Source: Capillidium heterosporum (Eukaryota; Entomophthoromycota; Entomophthoromycetes; Entomophthorales; Capillidiaceae). From it: 64,000 nt of DNA. Location of the stretch: positions 1,054,001 to 1,118,000 of the forward strand of contig WBMQ01000007.1 in NCBI GenBank assembly GCA_016630905.1, written 5' to 3'. Under the pieces are notes generated by a model. The model did not search any database. It had not been told where the DNA came from and saw nothing but the letters and a program-made list of their open reading frames with translations. A program made the position numbers and the translations under genes. Positions 45,423 through 56,206 of the stretch are shown piece after piece (within the stretch, counting starts at the first letter, position 1; each line of letters starts with the position of its first letter).

Positions 45423-46562
45423 ATGGCAGCTGAATCCGACTTTAAAGTGGCCAAGTTTTACCTTCCACCTATACCGATACCTGAAGGCACACAAGTAAAC
45501 CCATATGGAAAGGATGGAACAGTAGTCGAGGAAGTCGCTCAATGGGCCAAGTCAAATTTGGGAGAGGCTGAAAGCACGCTGTCACTAAACATTGGGGTCG
45601 AGTATGCTAGCCACATATACCCCGACCTGGAATCAAGGGAGGCCTTTGTGCTCGTATCCAAGCTTTTGACTTTCTTCTTCGCCTACGACGACATCCAGCT
45701 GATTGAACAGGCCAAAATCGGGATATCGATAGGCCATACCAACGCACTCATCTACAGTTTCCTAGGCTACATAGTGCCGATAAACGACGTGGAGTCCATA
45801 TTTTCCGACTTTGGCAAGGAGGTTCGAAATACCGTTGGCATCACATGTTGTGATAGAATTGCACTGGGTTTAAGTTTATGGGCCAGCTCTATGGTCGATA
45901 AGCTGCGGCTCAACGACATCCTCAACAACCCCGACTTGAAGATGACGTTGAACGAGTACCTAGATTTCCGAGCCAAGAACGGCGGTGCCGTCATTGCCTT
46001 TGCTATCGGTGAGGGTATGTTGGGGTTCGACACTGCAACCCTCATGTACGATGGAAACCAATGCTTCACCAAGCTGATCCAGTCCTGCTCCAACCACATG
46101 TCCATAGTCAACGACCTGTACTCCTTTCGAAGAGACTACTATCAGCATGTGGGTGCCAACTGTATATGCATCCTAGCCTACCACCAAGGACTGGGTATTG
46201 ATAAAGCGATAGAGATGACTAAAGGGCTGATAGATAGGTATGAGGGAGAGTTCAACAAGGAAAGGGAGGAGATTATGGCCAATAGCCCCACCAATGAGGA
46301 AATGCAGTATATAGGCATGTTGGCGGATTGTATGGTTGGAAATGTCAAATACTGCCAGGAGACTGCCAGGTACCATGGCACGCTTGGTGCCAGGTCTGAT
46401 ATTAGGCTGGGTGGGTGGCTTTATATGGATCCAGAATATACTCGTATAGTAGGCGGGAGAAGGATTCGTACTAGGCTTAGGAAAGCATTTAGGAGGATGT
46501 TTCTTTACCCTACTAAGCTGTTGAACAAAGTCCCGATGTTTAAGAAATGGGCGAAAAGCTAA
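45423..46562 (+). CDS. Class I terpene synthase, bacterial type, copy 1
   Basis: Intronless, 379 residues, an all-alpha class I terpene cyclase. The metal-binding motifs are Asp89-Asp90 followed by Glu95 (AYDDIQLIE, a loose DDxx(x)E motif) and the NSE-type triad Asn230, Ser234, Asp238 (NDLYSFRRD). Arg183 (DFRAKNGG), 47 residues before the triad, matches the pyrophosphate sensor, and Arg316-Tyr317 (QETARYHG) the C-terminal RY pair. Together these predict ionisation and cyclisation of a prenyl diphosphate, most likely farnesyl diphosphate; the product cannot be read from sequence. A basic C-terminus (RRIRTRLRKAFRRMF) extends past the fold. Bacterial-type terpene synthases acquired by horizontal transfer are described in several fungi, including early-diverging ones; lack of introns fits. 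It differs from copy 2 by Asp68 (Gly) and Ala97 (Ser). Confidence 0.92.
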   Translation: MAAESDFKVAKFYLPPIPIPEGTQVNPYGKDGTVVEEVAQWAKSNLGEAESTLSLNIGVEYASHIYPDLESREAFVLVSKLLTFFFAYDDIQLIEQAKIGISIGHTNALIYSFLGYIVPINDVESIFSDFGKEVRNTVGITCCDRIALGLSLWASSMVDKLRLNDILNNPDLKMTLNEYLDFRAKNGGAVIAFAIGEGMLGFDTATLMYDGNQCFTKLIQSCSNHMSIVNDLYSFRRDYYQHVGANCICILAYHQGLGIDKAIEMTKGLIDRYEGEFNKEREEIMANSPTNEEMQYIGMLADCMVGNVKYCQETARYHGTLGARSDIRLGGWLYMDPEYTRIVGGRRIRTRLRKAFRRMFLYPTKLLNKVPMFKKWAKS

Positions 46563-46697
46563 CCATAAGTAAAGCATGTTGAAGTTTATGTGTATTTTTG
46601 GCATAGCATTGCGGTATCGACCTAGTTTATTTTAGCTACCACTCTTATCAAAACTGGGTGGTAAAGCTGGTATACACATTTGCAGCCTATTTTCTCA

Positions 46698-48170
46698 ATG
46701 AGTTTTGGAGAAATAGCCAGCATCATCAGCCTACCTGGCATAATAGCTAAAGTGGTTTTGTAGCACTTTGGACAACCAGATCGTCTCAAGTTACAATGCT
46801 GCAGCAAACAGCTCCAGTTTATTGGCACCACTATTTTCAAGAGAGTTGCTCAGAATTTGCACAACCAACAAGTTTGGCCGAATTTCGACACCTAGCTCCA
46901 AGGCATGGCAGCTACTGCTTAGAGATAGCCAATAAAGTAAGCCGAGTTCCGAGATACAGCATCACTCCCTAGCTTGAAAAACTTCACTTAGCAATGTGGT
47001 TTGGGAGTATCGAAGCCTTTAAGCCTTTACAAGTGCTGTAAGTGAAGTTAAATAAGCTGTCCCTGGTACTTGAGGAGCTGCTCCCAGTTCGGATAAACCT
47101 CCATCATACTGTAGAAGAGCTTACCTACTTCGAGTTGGATTTTGGAAATAGAAATTTCGAAAATCTGCCAGTCATAGATTTACTTAGTATGCCTCAGCTG
47201 AGATCCTTGAAGTTGATAGTAAACGTTATCGACTGACATCTTTTAATTACAATCAACAAAAAGCTTCCCAATTTAAAGGTATTACAACTAAAAATCGATT
47301 TTTATGATCTTGAAAATATAATGATTCCAACGACTTTTGTTAATCTCAAGAAATAGGTGCTTAGTATGGAGCACGGGGTAATTGTAAAGCCTCCCTTGAC
47401 GTATCTTCCTGAACTTTGATCGCTAACTTTCATAAGGTCTTATTCATAAAATCTAGAATACTACGATCGCTTTATCGGATATACTTTTGCTAAATTGGTG
47501 AATCTAACTCTAACTTATAGTTGATAGCAAAAGTCTATCTGGAAAAGCTATGGTCCCTTGAATACGTCAACTTATATTTGGATAAACAGCTCAGTGGTGA
47601 GTCGATAGGCTATATAATTTTACTATCAAATCTAGCCCAATTAGCCCTGTAAGGTAAATTTGATGGCGACTTATTTGCAGACATCGAATAAACTAGTCCA
47701 ATCGTCCAGATAAAACTGATGATGAAGAATTGCTTTTATGACCACTTTTTCAAACTTGTATGATTCCAGTTACTTTACCTTGCCAATCTCGTTGTCTGAA
47801 ACACAGCTTACGATTCAATTGTGGTTGTCAGTTATATCTTTGACGATAGTTTGAGGTCATAATTCTTTACCATTCCTAGCAAATATACTCGATTTATCGA
47901 ATAGGTCAAGTCTAAAATATTTGGTGTTATCATCAACTATGAAAATCCATTCACGATCTGCTACGGTTTTTGAATATACATCTGATGCCAACTTTCAACT
48001 TTCTATGCAGGATAATTTCTATACTTTTTTACGATAGGTACTGCATCCTTTAAATAAACTAGCAAATAGCTTAACTAGCTCCAAATACGCTCTCAGAAAC
48101 GATAAAGTTCATTTAGCATCTTCGGTTTCATATCTAAACGTTTTCATATCTTAAATTCAATCCACAAGAA
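46698..48170 (+). pseudogene. F-box/LRR relic beside terpene synthase copy 1
   Basis: An ATG at 46698 starts MSFGEIASIISLPGIIAKVV, an F-box-like opening, followed by an in-frame TAG. Then come RLKLQCCSKQLQFIGTTIF, a better-kept LRR piece (KLNKLSLVLEELLP, then VEELTYFELDFGNRNF, 47042-47196), TFVNLKK near 47335 and a stretch equivalent to YYDRFIGYTFAKLVNLTLT near 47460. Stops are scattered throughout. Up to 47196 it is nearly identical to the relic in the right arm, including the shared early TAG; after that the two differ strongly though still alignable. This change in divergence marks the inner border of the homogenised tract. Confidence 0.75.
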
Positions 48171-48185
48171 ATATGTAAACTTTTA

Positions 48186-49272
48186 TTATTGCTTAAAGCC
48201 GGATAACCAGTTATCCATCAAACTATTAATAACTTTTGGTTGATTGAAGTGGACAAAGTGATTGCCCTTCTCAACCACCTTTATAGTCAAGTCAGAAACC
48301 AGACTCTGATTGAAGGTACGTAAAGTAGAAACTGCAAAGTCGATTTGGCCAAATACCTATTTGATCGTCAACAGCTTATACATATGTATACAAAACTTAC
48401 CATTAAGATAGGGCCTTTGATGACGGCCGGTAAACTATCACTAGGAGTCAACTCCTTGAAGGCTATCTTGGATGTCCTATACCAGTTGGTAGGTCCTACT
48501 ATACCGTTGGCCTTGTAATGCCGCTTCAAATCAAAAATTATCTAAAAATAATTATAAGTATAAACCTAACAGCAGACAAGTACCTTGGAAATAGGACTAG
48601 GACCGAACTCATCAACAGGAGGCTTGACGACTTTAACTACATCCAACAGATCCTTTGCTGTAGAGTTGGCCTTGACATTCAATATAGATTGCTGTAAGCT
48701 GGGATAGTCATAGGACCAGAAGGCAGCAATCAATTCCTGCAGATGCATGTCATAATACTTGACATTTTTGTAGTTGGCCAAGTTGACTTGGTAGCCGAAC
48801 CCAACTACATTGCTAACCATGGTGTCGAAATTCAAGAGTTCGGGACTGATGAAGGGTACTGGTTGGTAAGTTGAGCTGAAGCTGATGACTTTGTCTACTT
48901 TGGTGGGGTAGAATCTTTTGAACTGGTAGGCCAGGTGGCTACCCCAATTGTGACCTACCATGACGTCGATCTTGGTTCGGTTGAGCTTCGTCAACAAAGT
49001 GGCGATATCGTGGGTCAATGATTTGTAGCCGAACCGCGTCAGGTTGGAAGGGTTGGAGGTGAACCCGTACCCTAACATGTCCAAAGAGATAACGTTGTAG
49101 TCTTTTCGGAAATAGTCCATCTGTGCTTTCCAGGTGAACCAGGCCTATTTTTGGTAAAAACATTGGTTAGATATTTGGAGTAGGAGATAAGATTTACTTC
49201 GGGGAACCCATGGCAGAAAAACATAAGTTTGTTGGTGGTTAGGCCTTGGCTTACATAATCTAGGGTAGACAT
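48186..49272 (-). CDS. Alpha/beta hydrolase, epoxide-hydrolase type, with Asn at the nucleophile position
   Basis: Four exons: 49272-49198, 49144-48584, 48541-48401 and 48356-48186 (315 residues), with GT-AG introns of 41-53 nt. Family blocks appear in order: HGFPE (oxyanion loop, residues 21-25), LDMLGYGFTSNP, the nucleophile elbow GHNWGS (89-94), VKVVKPP in the cap region, GQIDFAV with Asp265 as the acid, and EKGNHFVHFNQP with His292. In epoxide hydrolases the elbow is GHDWG, with Asp attacking the epoxide; here the codon is AAT (Asn91). His and Asp are kept. The enzyme may be inactive, may act by another mechanism, or may self-deamidate. It has no signal peptide. It lies in the spacer between the two terpene synthase copies, so a role on a terpene epoxide is possible but speculative. 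Confidence 0.85.
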
Positions 49273-49274
49273 CG

Positions 49275-51215
49275 TTAACTCTAACTATTCCAAGCACTAT
49301 AAATTACGATATTTTACGTGGTTCACTTCGACGAGAGTATGCCTATACCGATCTGAGTATATAGCTAAAACTATACTCAAGTTCAGCAGGGTCGTTAGAA
49401 GGGTTTGTAGTGGATTGATTTGCATATTAAAATTTGTGATATAAACTAGCTTGTTGTTTGGTCGAAATATCAGCACACTTATATTATTTGATTATCGTAG
49501 AGTGTGTAACTATATCAAATAGCTTCTATCGTATATATGTATTAGGTTGTACGTCGTATGAAAGTTGGAAGTGTGGTGCTGATGCTGGAAATAAAAATTT
49601 GGTAGAAAAGAACATCCCAGGTACTATTTATATCATTCATATATCGAGATAAGTTGTGGGAGTAGAAAGAAGTCTAGATATATATTTTTTAAGGTTAATA
49701 AGGAATTCCATTTCCTGATTAAATTAATGATCTTTGAATTAAACGATCTTTTTGTTAATTTCATAGACTAGAAGCTCATCACCATAAAAGATACCCTTTG
49801 TAATTAAATGTGGATAAAGATAGTAATCCTCCACGATTTTTGCGATACAAGTGAAGGTCCAGCATTCTTGCTATCCATAGATCAGAACTGTAGGTTGCTG
49901 GTAGTAGGTCCATTGCATTTTATATGTATGCAGGCTACCACTTTACAGCAAAGCCAATGATGTAAATTTATTTAGGATGGCTGTGTTCTGACAACCGTTA
50001 TGTCGACATTTATTTGTGAATAAAAGAGGCTAATAACTTATGGAAGTTTCCAATCGTTTGTTTACTTTTATCTTTTACGGTTTGGTACTTGATTTGGTAA
50101 CCATTTAATTAGTATAGGCAGGAGCACAAATTAATATTTGTGTGGGACCTTTACTTGGCAACGTGACTGGGTAGGATATAGGAAATTTTTCGTAAAGGAC
50201 TAGACGAAATTTTGAATATGAATATCCCGAAGTTGGAATCCGATATTGAAGTTTGGTGTTTGTTGTAATGGAGCTTCAAACCTAAACCAATAAGGGATTA
50301 TTATTGATAAACTAATTGATAAGCTCCAAATAGGATTCAACTTTGAAAAGTGGTTGAAGGTTTAGTTGGGATCAAAGTTGAAAGACCCCTATCCAAAATT
50401 CTAGTTCCCCGGCTTTAAAAGCTTCCAAGCTCTAAGATGGATCCTCGATACAGCTTGTAGAAAATCCAGAATCTTTTCTAAAATTTGCAATACATTACGA
50501 TCCTAGCTCTATCTCCTACATTTTATTTGATATAGGCTAAAGCCGTCAAGCTGAAAAGTACAGGTTACCGTGTAAATTTGGAAGGTACTTTTGTAAATTT
50601 TAGAGTATTGAGTTTAACCGATTGCTAAAGATCGTACAGAAAGCTTTGGAATGGTGGTGGGGTAGTCGTTGGAAATACCAAATATCCGATTGCTTAAACC
50701 AGTAACTTTAAAAACATACTTTATCCGAAAGGAAGGAGACATGCAGCTTGTAATTTACTATTGGAGCTCATACTTCATATGTGTAGTGAATATAGTGCAC
50801 TTTGAAAAACACATCTAAAGTGAATGGATGTATTTAGAGTATTTCTTGAAATTGAAAATCGGATTGACCTTAAAAGTTTAAGGGTAATATTTATATACTC
50901 AGATGGATACTTATACGGATAAATGGGTTCTGTAGAACATATAGGTGTGTTTCCAAAGGAATACTAACAAGTTAAATAGGAATTCCCCATTTCTTTAGTG
51001 AGTTATGATGAAATGTAGCATCAATAAAGTGATGTTAAAATTTAACTGCAACTTGCCTATCCAACAAATAATAAGTTGTATAGCAATATAGCTATTGGCA
51101 GCCAACAGATTTGCAAATTGATCTAAAGCTTTAAATTTTCAACCAATTAAATTTACTTGAAGCTTTCTCGATTGGCTGATGGATCAAATAAGAAGTTAAA
51201 AATCTTTCAAATCAC
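49275..51215. other. Gene-poor region, possible traces of F-box/LRR text
   Basis: No long frame. Around 50400-50760 the plus strand has short LRR-like pieces (KFGRYFCKF and FVNFRVLSLTDC) in different frames, too weak to call. Confidence 0.35.
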
Positions 51216-51219
51216 ACTT

Positions 51220-52480
51220 ATCTTGTTAGAATCAAGAGATATATATCCAATTCAACTACCTACCCAACTTGATAATCAAAGAAACCATAGAGTACTTGAA
51301 AGAGTCCGACAGGTATAAACTATGCTATTGCAACTATCAATTCAACAGTATATTGCTAGCCAAGCTCTACAAAGTAATTAAGCATGCTGATACAAAAGTA
51401 GGTAAAGATAAAGATGAATACAAAGATTTAGTCAAAAAGTATAGTACTATATCAAGCAGTTTGAAAATGGCATATACTCATAGCACTACAAACTACGGCA
51501 TCAACATCCCAATTTAAAAAGTATAATGGCTTATTGGGTAAGCAATAGTCTGATTTTTGAACTTTTGCGAATTTTAAATTTCAAAGGTTTTTGGTCTAAA
51601 GCTCCATGGCATTGTCTCAACTAGGATAGAGTTTAGTCATACATTTGAACTTAATAACTGCTTTTGACTTGTACATTGGCAACTGAAGCCAATAGACTTG
51701 TTTAAGAGCCCCCAGGTATCATCTATAAGCCGAAAGTCGTACATGTTTAATCGAGCCTTTTAGCTATCGTTAATGAAACTTTCCCCAGCCTAAGGACACT
51801 AGAAATAAGCCTCAATCATTAAAGTTTCGATCAGTACTTGACCCCAATCGCCTTTTCCAACCTGAGGAAGTTGTGGCTAAAGTTTAAGGATGAAGGCTTG
51901 GTAACAAAGATTCCTTTAACTTCCCTCACCTTCAAGAATTGACCACCAGTGATCTCAATAGCTTTTACGATTACAATTACTTTTCCAGACACATCTTCAC
52001 TAAAATAATATATCTAGAGTTGACCCTATCCTGTCTATCTGATAACACAGCTAAAAAATCACATAATCTCAAATCCCTCCACTTTCACCTCTTTCGTCCC
52101 ATACCAATTATTCTATAGATACGATCCTCAACCTACCTCAACTGCCTCAAGTAGTCCTTCGAAGTAGAATCTATGGCGGCTTATTTAAAAAAATCAACTG
52201 TATCAGTCAAATAGTTGGAATAGTCCCGGTCGATAGAGGTAAGTTGAAGTCTAGTTTTCTGAAAGTTTTATGGTTTCAGCTACTACACCTTGTCAACTTT
52301 ACTGTCCTACACATCCGTTTTCTGCATCCCATTGTTTGATATAGCTAATAGAGATGCCAACTTGAGCTTGTAGTTTGTAACAATTCCTTGATATGAGGCT
52401 AAATTTAGTAAATATGTTAAAATTTTGTCACCAAGTGCTGTTGTCAGTTATAGCACTTAATTTCATTTAAACTACACCAG
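51220..52480 (+). pseudogene. Broken F-box/LRR relic
   Basis: The N-terminal part is open at about 51240-51515 and reads IQFNYLPNLIIKETIEYL, then YKLCYCNYQFNSILLAKLYK and a Lys/Asp-rich stretch: an F-box-like start without an obvious ATG. After a TAA at 51515-51517, LRR-like text continues in several frames, e.g. FSNLRKLWLKFKDEGLVTKI and PLTSLTFKN near 51860-51940, with many stops. It is one more dead family member, in the spacer of the inverted repeat. Confidence 0.6.
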
Positions 52481-53425
52481 CCTATAACGTTTTATTACTT
52501 TATATGAATTACCATTATCGATATACTTTATAGTTTATAATGAAATTTCCAGTATTGTAAGATATTTTGTAAATTTTTTATGCTAGTATTAGCTTGTTTA
52601 TTAAAAGTATGCTCTTTTAAAAGCAATGGTTAAAGTAATTTGAAAGTAATTTCGTATTTAATGAGATGATACTATTTATATGAATACTGGTACCATCAAT
52701 TGTATACTTTCTCCAGACACTAAATGTTATAGACAAACCGCAAACCTCGCTTCAAATCAGCTATACTATCCAATTTCTATTTCTACATCAAGCGTTCCAA
52801 TTCAATTTGTAACTTTTAATAGCCTTTATCCAAACTATAATGAAAAATGTTTTCGTAGAGGAAGCATATTAGCTTAATATATATATATATATGAAATTAC
52901 ATTATATATAGAGTGAAAATATTCTTTGGATTAGCTGCTTATACCTCCAAGTGTAAATGTTGCAAAAAATGAAGATACAGTTTACATCAGACTCCAAAAG
53001 GAGGTTAATTAACGGTCTAGACTCCGATTCGAAATTGATATTACAAGATGTGGGGTAGTTGATAAGCTTAACTATGCTAATTACTGTTTTCCAAATAAGT
53101 TGGACAAGGTACATTTTTAATTGGCCTAATGTTTTATCCCCACCCAACAAATTTCGGTTTAGGTATTATTTGGCTTATCCCTCTAATCTCAGAAACTTCT
53201 GATAACCATTTGATATAGGGGGAGTTGATGATAAAGAACTTGGCCAATAAGACATAGCGGTGCGCTTAAAAGTATCCATCAACGTGACAGCGGTATGTGA
53301 GACTGCTTTAATTTAGCTTATTCGAAATTTAGAAGGCTTAGACAATACAACTTTACAACTCGAATATAAATGTCAAAATGACATTGTACCTTTTCTATTT
53401 TCAATTTAATTCAGTAAAGTGACTG
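52480..53425. other. Intergenic, no gene recognised
   Basis: AT-rich; contains a short (AT)n run at about 52877-52892. Small frames at 52680-53150 lack motifs. The promoter of the guanine deaminase gene should lie in the last 150 bases. Confidence 0.4.
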
Positions 53426-53431
53426 ATAAAG

Positions 53432-54862
53432 ATGTTGGCAGAGTTCTACGATACTTGGTTAATAGTAGGTAATTTTGTCCACAGTTTGGCGATCGATAAG
53501 ATTGAGTTTCTGGAGGATTGGCTGATGGTGATAGTTGAAGGCGCTATAGTCCTATCTATCAAAAAACCAGTCCACCAAGAGGAAGTTGACAAGTTGAAGG
53601 TAGAATATAAGGTGGAAGATAGCCAAGTAACCTCATATATTGGTTTATTAGAAACTAACATACACTTTAGGTTATTGAATTGAACGAAGATGAGTTTATC
53701 ATACCCGGGTTTATCGACTGCCATACCGTAAGTTTCAACCTTCCAACCAATATAGTGGTATTAATTATTCTACTAGCACGCCGGTCAGTTTACAAACCTA
53801 GGTATAGGATCCAACTTACCACTACTCGAATGGTTAGAAAAGTATACCTTCCCAACCGAAGCCCAACTATCTGACGAGCAACATGCAACTTCGGTGTACA
53901 AAGCCTGTATCCAAGAGTTCTTGAGCAACGGCACGACTTGTGTAACCTACTTTGCAACCATCCACTTGAATTCGAGTAAAATATTGGCCAATCTGATGGA
54001 AGAGTTGGGACAACGCGGCTTCGTAGGCAAGGTCAACATGGATTGTAACGCACCTATATCCCTTTTGGAGCAAACTGAGCAGAGTTTGATTAACACTGCA
54101 AAGTTCATTCAACACTTCCAGCAGCCCAAATTTGAAATGAAGAAACTAGTGCAGCCTATCATCACGCCTAGGTTTGTCCCAACCTCTACATCCAACCTGC
54201 TGCAAGGTCTAGCTGACTTGAGTTCAAAGCACAACTTATTGGTCCAATCCCATCTATCGGAAAATGTAGGTGAGATCGAGATGGTCAAGAAGATGTTCCC
54301 AGAGCACAAGCATTACTGCGACGTGTACAACGCCAACAACCTTTTGACCAAAAACACACTGATGGCCCACTGCATCCACCTCAGCGACGACGAGTTGAAT
54401 ATGATGAAGAATACGGGGGCTAAGATCGTGCACTGTCCTAGCTCCAATTTCAACTTGAAGTCCGGTGTACTCAACGTTCGTAAGGCGCTGCGTTTCGGCA
54501 TCGAAGTTGGTTTAGGTACCGATATTGCAGCAGGAAGCTCGTTGTCGATACTGCACTCGATGCAGCAGACTTTAGTCGCCTCCAAGTTCCACTCCAATAC
54601 CTTTACTACGACCGACGGTGAGGAACCTTTGGATGAGTTGGAGGTTTTCTACTTGGGAACCCTGGCTGGTGCTAAGGTTTTGAATTTGCAGGATGATGTT
54701 GGGAACTTTTTAATTGGCAAACGATTTGATGCCAACTTGGTCAAAGTCAGTGGGTTCACCAAGCTGACGCTGTACGAACGGCTGGTCAAGTTGATTTTGT
54801 CGGGTGACGATCGTAACATCTCCAAAGTGTTTGTCGATGGGAGGATTGTCGTTAGCAAATAA
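53432..54862 (+). CDS. GDA: Guanine deaminase
   Basis: Three exons, 53432-53626, 53671-53727 and 53777-54862, with GT-AG introns of 44 and 49 nt (445 residues). It is an amidohydrolase-fold enzyme. The zinc-binding HxH (His83 and His85) is split by intron 2 (FIDCHT then HAGQFTNLGIG). Other conserved blocks are LPLLEWLEKYTFP, SNGTTCVTYFATIH, VQSHLSEN, MAHCIHLSDDE, KIVHCPSSNFNLKSG, VGLGTDIAAGSSLS and FDANLVKV. The zinc ligands His in SHLSEN and Asp in GLGTDIAAG are intact. It hydrolyses guanine to xanthine and ammonia in purine salvage and catabolism, in the cytosol. Length and motif order match the family. It lies in the spacer of the inverted repeat, on the same strand as the Dad1 gene. Confidence 0.94.
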
Positions 54863-55568
54863 TTATTTTTAGGGATGCCTACACTCCTTTTTATGTCTAG
54901 TACGAGTGTGTTAATATATAAATTTTCTGTAAGAGTAATGATGTTAGATATCCTATATTTTTCATAAAGTTTTCTCTACAAGTATAAATTTATCTTCTTT
55001 ACACTGTATATATATTAGCATGCTGTATATATATTAATGTTATGATATAGTAGCTAAATATAGTGCTTTTACTATCTAGATGTGGCTTTAGCAATATTTA
55101 TCATTTTAAAAGTGGTTGAATAATCGGAATGTTAGTTGCCTGAGTTTAACTTCATATCTAACTTTCCTTTATAGTATGGTTACCCAAATAGCTAAAATTT
55201 ACAAACATAGCCACTAGAATTCCTATATTCGATTAACTTTCGAATATGTATTAGTCATCGTCTTATACAGTAGCAACAGCGTATATATTGATGTCGGATT
55301 AAGAAATCGAAAAAGCCAACATAAATCTACTTTATTGTATAATTAACACCATATAAAACCTTAAGCATTATGTTTTATAGCTAATGCATTTATATTTATA
55401 TACAAGCCAGATGGGCTATTCACTGCATATGCCAAATCCTGCTATACAAACTGTACTCCCCAACCATCAAATCTCAAAGTTAGCCTTCAGTATTTAAGAT
55501 TACGTCATTTTCGAGCTTGAACTCAAAAGTAAGAATGATAAAAGTAAAAATCCCAGCTTCAAATCGCA
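54863..55568. other. Intergenic; short tandem duplication near 55004
   Basis: CTGTATATATATTA occurs at 55004-55017 and again at 55023-55036. Otherwise AT-rich spacer with no gene. Confidence 0.45.
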
Positions 55569-55885
55569 ATGAGACCAGATCCATGGAGTGAACAATGCCA
55601 ATTGGAAAGTACCAAATTTTTTAAGGAACGCAATCTACTAGCTCAAGAAAGTTTGAAGGTAAAATTTTATTTAAATGACACATCTTTATATTTATTGAGA
55701 CTTAATTTCTTTGTTTTTACGATAAGTAGAAATTAGACCAAGTGCTCGGTGGGTTAACTTTACTAAACCGAAATTTGGAGTCCATAAATTCAATAGGCCA
55801 ACAGTTGACCGAAGTTTCAACGGTCTGGGAACACTTTATGAAGGATTTAACTAAGCATTCGGTAGATAACACTCCGATGGAATAA
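55569..55885 (+). CDS. DAD1: DASH complex subunit Dad1
   Basis: Two exons, 55569-55658 and 55730-55885, over a 71-nt GT-AG intron (81 residues). The protein is one helical coil: FFKERNLLAQESLKKLDQVL, GLTLLNRNLESINSIGQQ and VSTVWEHFMKDL. The (E/K)RnxLi...ExxxsxxxvlxNLxxLNRnlEsixsvGxefexvxxLW pattern of Dad1 is clear, in particular LNRNLESI, the Gly after it and the Trp near the end. Dad1 is part of the ten-protein DASH/Dam1 ring that couples kinetochores to microtubule plus ends and is found essentially in fungi. The gene is too small for simple ORF scans because neither exon is long. It is convergent with the proteasome gene, with about 320 bp between them. Confidence 0.87.
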
Positions 55886-56206
55886 ACTATTTGTACATTG
55901 TAGGTATTGTATGGAAATGAGCTGCAAGAGTTTTGGCTTGTGGTTTTATTCTAACAAAGAATAGTACATTTACTTTTTAGAGAGTACATTTTTATAGTGT
56001 CATTTTATTTAAAATTTAATTCCAATATTTCATGTATAAACATTTTAAATGCATTTTATCTTTAAATTAAAAACTAAGTAATAACAAAACTCAAGCTAAA
56101 TGATAGTTATACTATTACATATTTTGTAATGGATTTTATAATAACCAAGAGCTCAAGACAAAGATGCTTATATACATATTATAAAAATCTGCGACTCGAG
56201 GTTTAT
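55886..56206. other. Intergenic between convergent genes
   Basis: AT-rich 3' flanks of DAD1 and the proteasome beta-2 gene. No further gene seen. Confidence 0.5.

Larger units (their letters stand above)
45190..47196. repeat. Left arm of a near-identical inverted repeat (2,007 bp)
   Basis: This segment is the reverse complement of 58495-60501. Paired positions sum to 105691 throughout, so there are no insertions or deletions over 2,007 bp. I noticed only a few substitutions. The arm holds 233 bp of upstream DNA, the whole terpene synthase gene, the intergenic spacer, and the first ~500 bp of an F-box/LRR relic. Outside both borders similarity drops abruptly but does not vanish. Confidence 0.95.

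Noticed and set aside
46173-46604. 143-codon minus-strand frame antisense to terpene synthase copy 1 (mirrored at 59087-59518)
   Set aside because: It is a shadow of the synthase frame and occurs twice only because the gene is duplicated. No motif or independent evidence.
52875-52895. AT dinucleotide run as a replication origin
   Set aside because: A simple short repeat in AT-rich DNA. Nothing else supports an origin.
53446-53724. Minus-strand frame across the start of guanine deaminase
   Set aside because: Shadow of the real gene, whose exons and motifs are clear on the plus strand.
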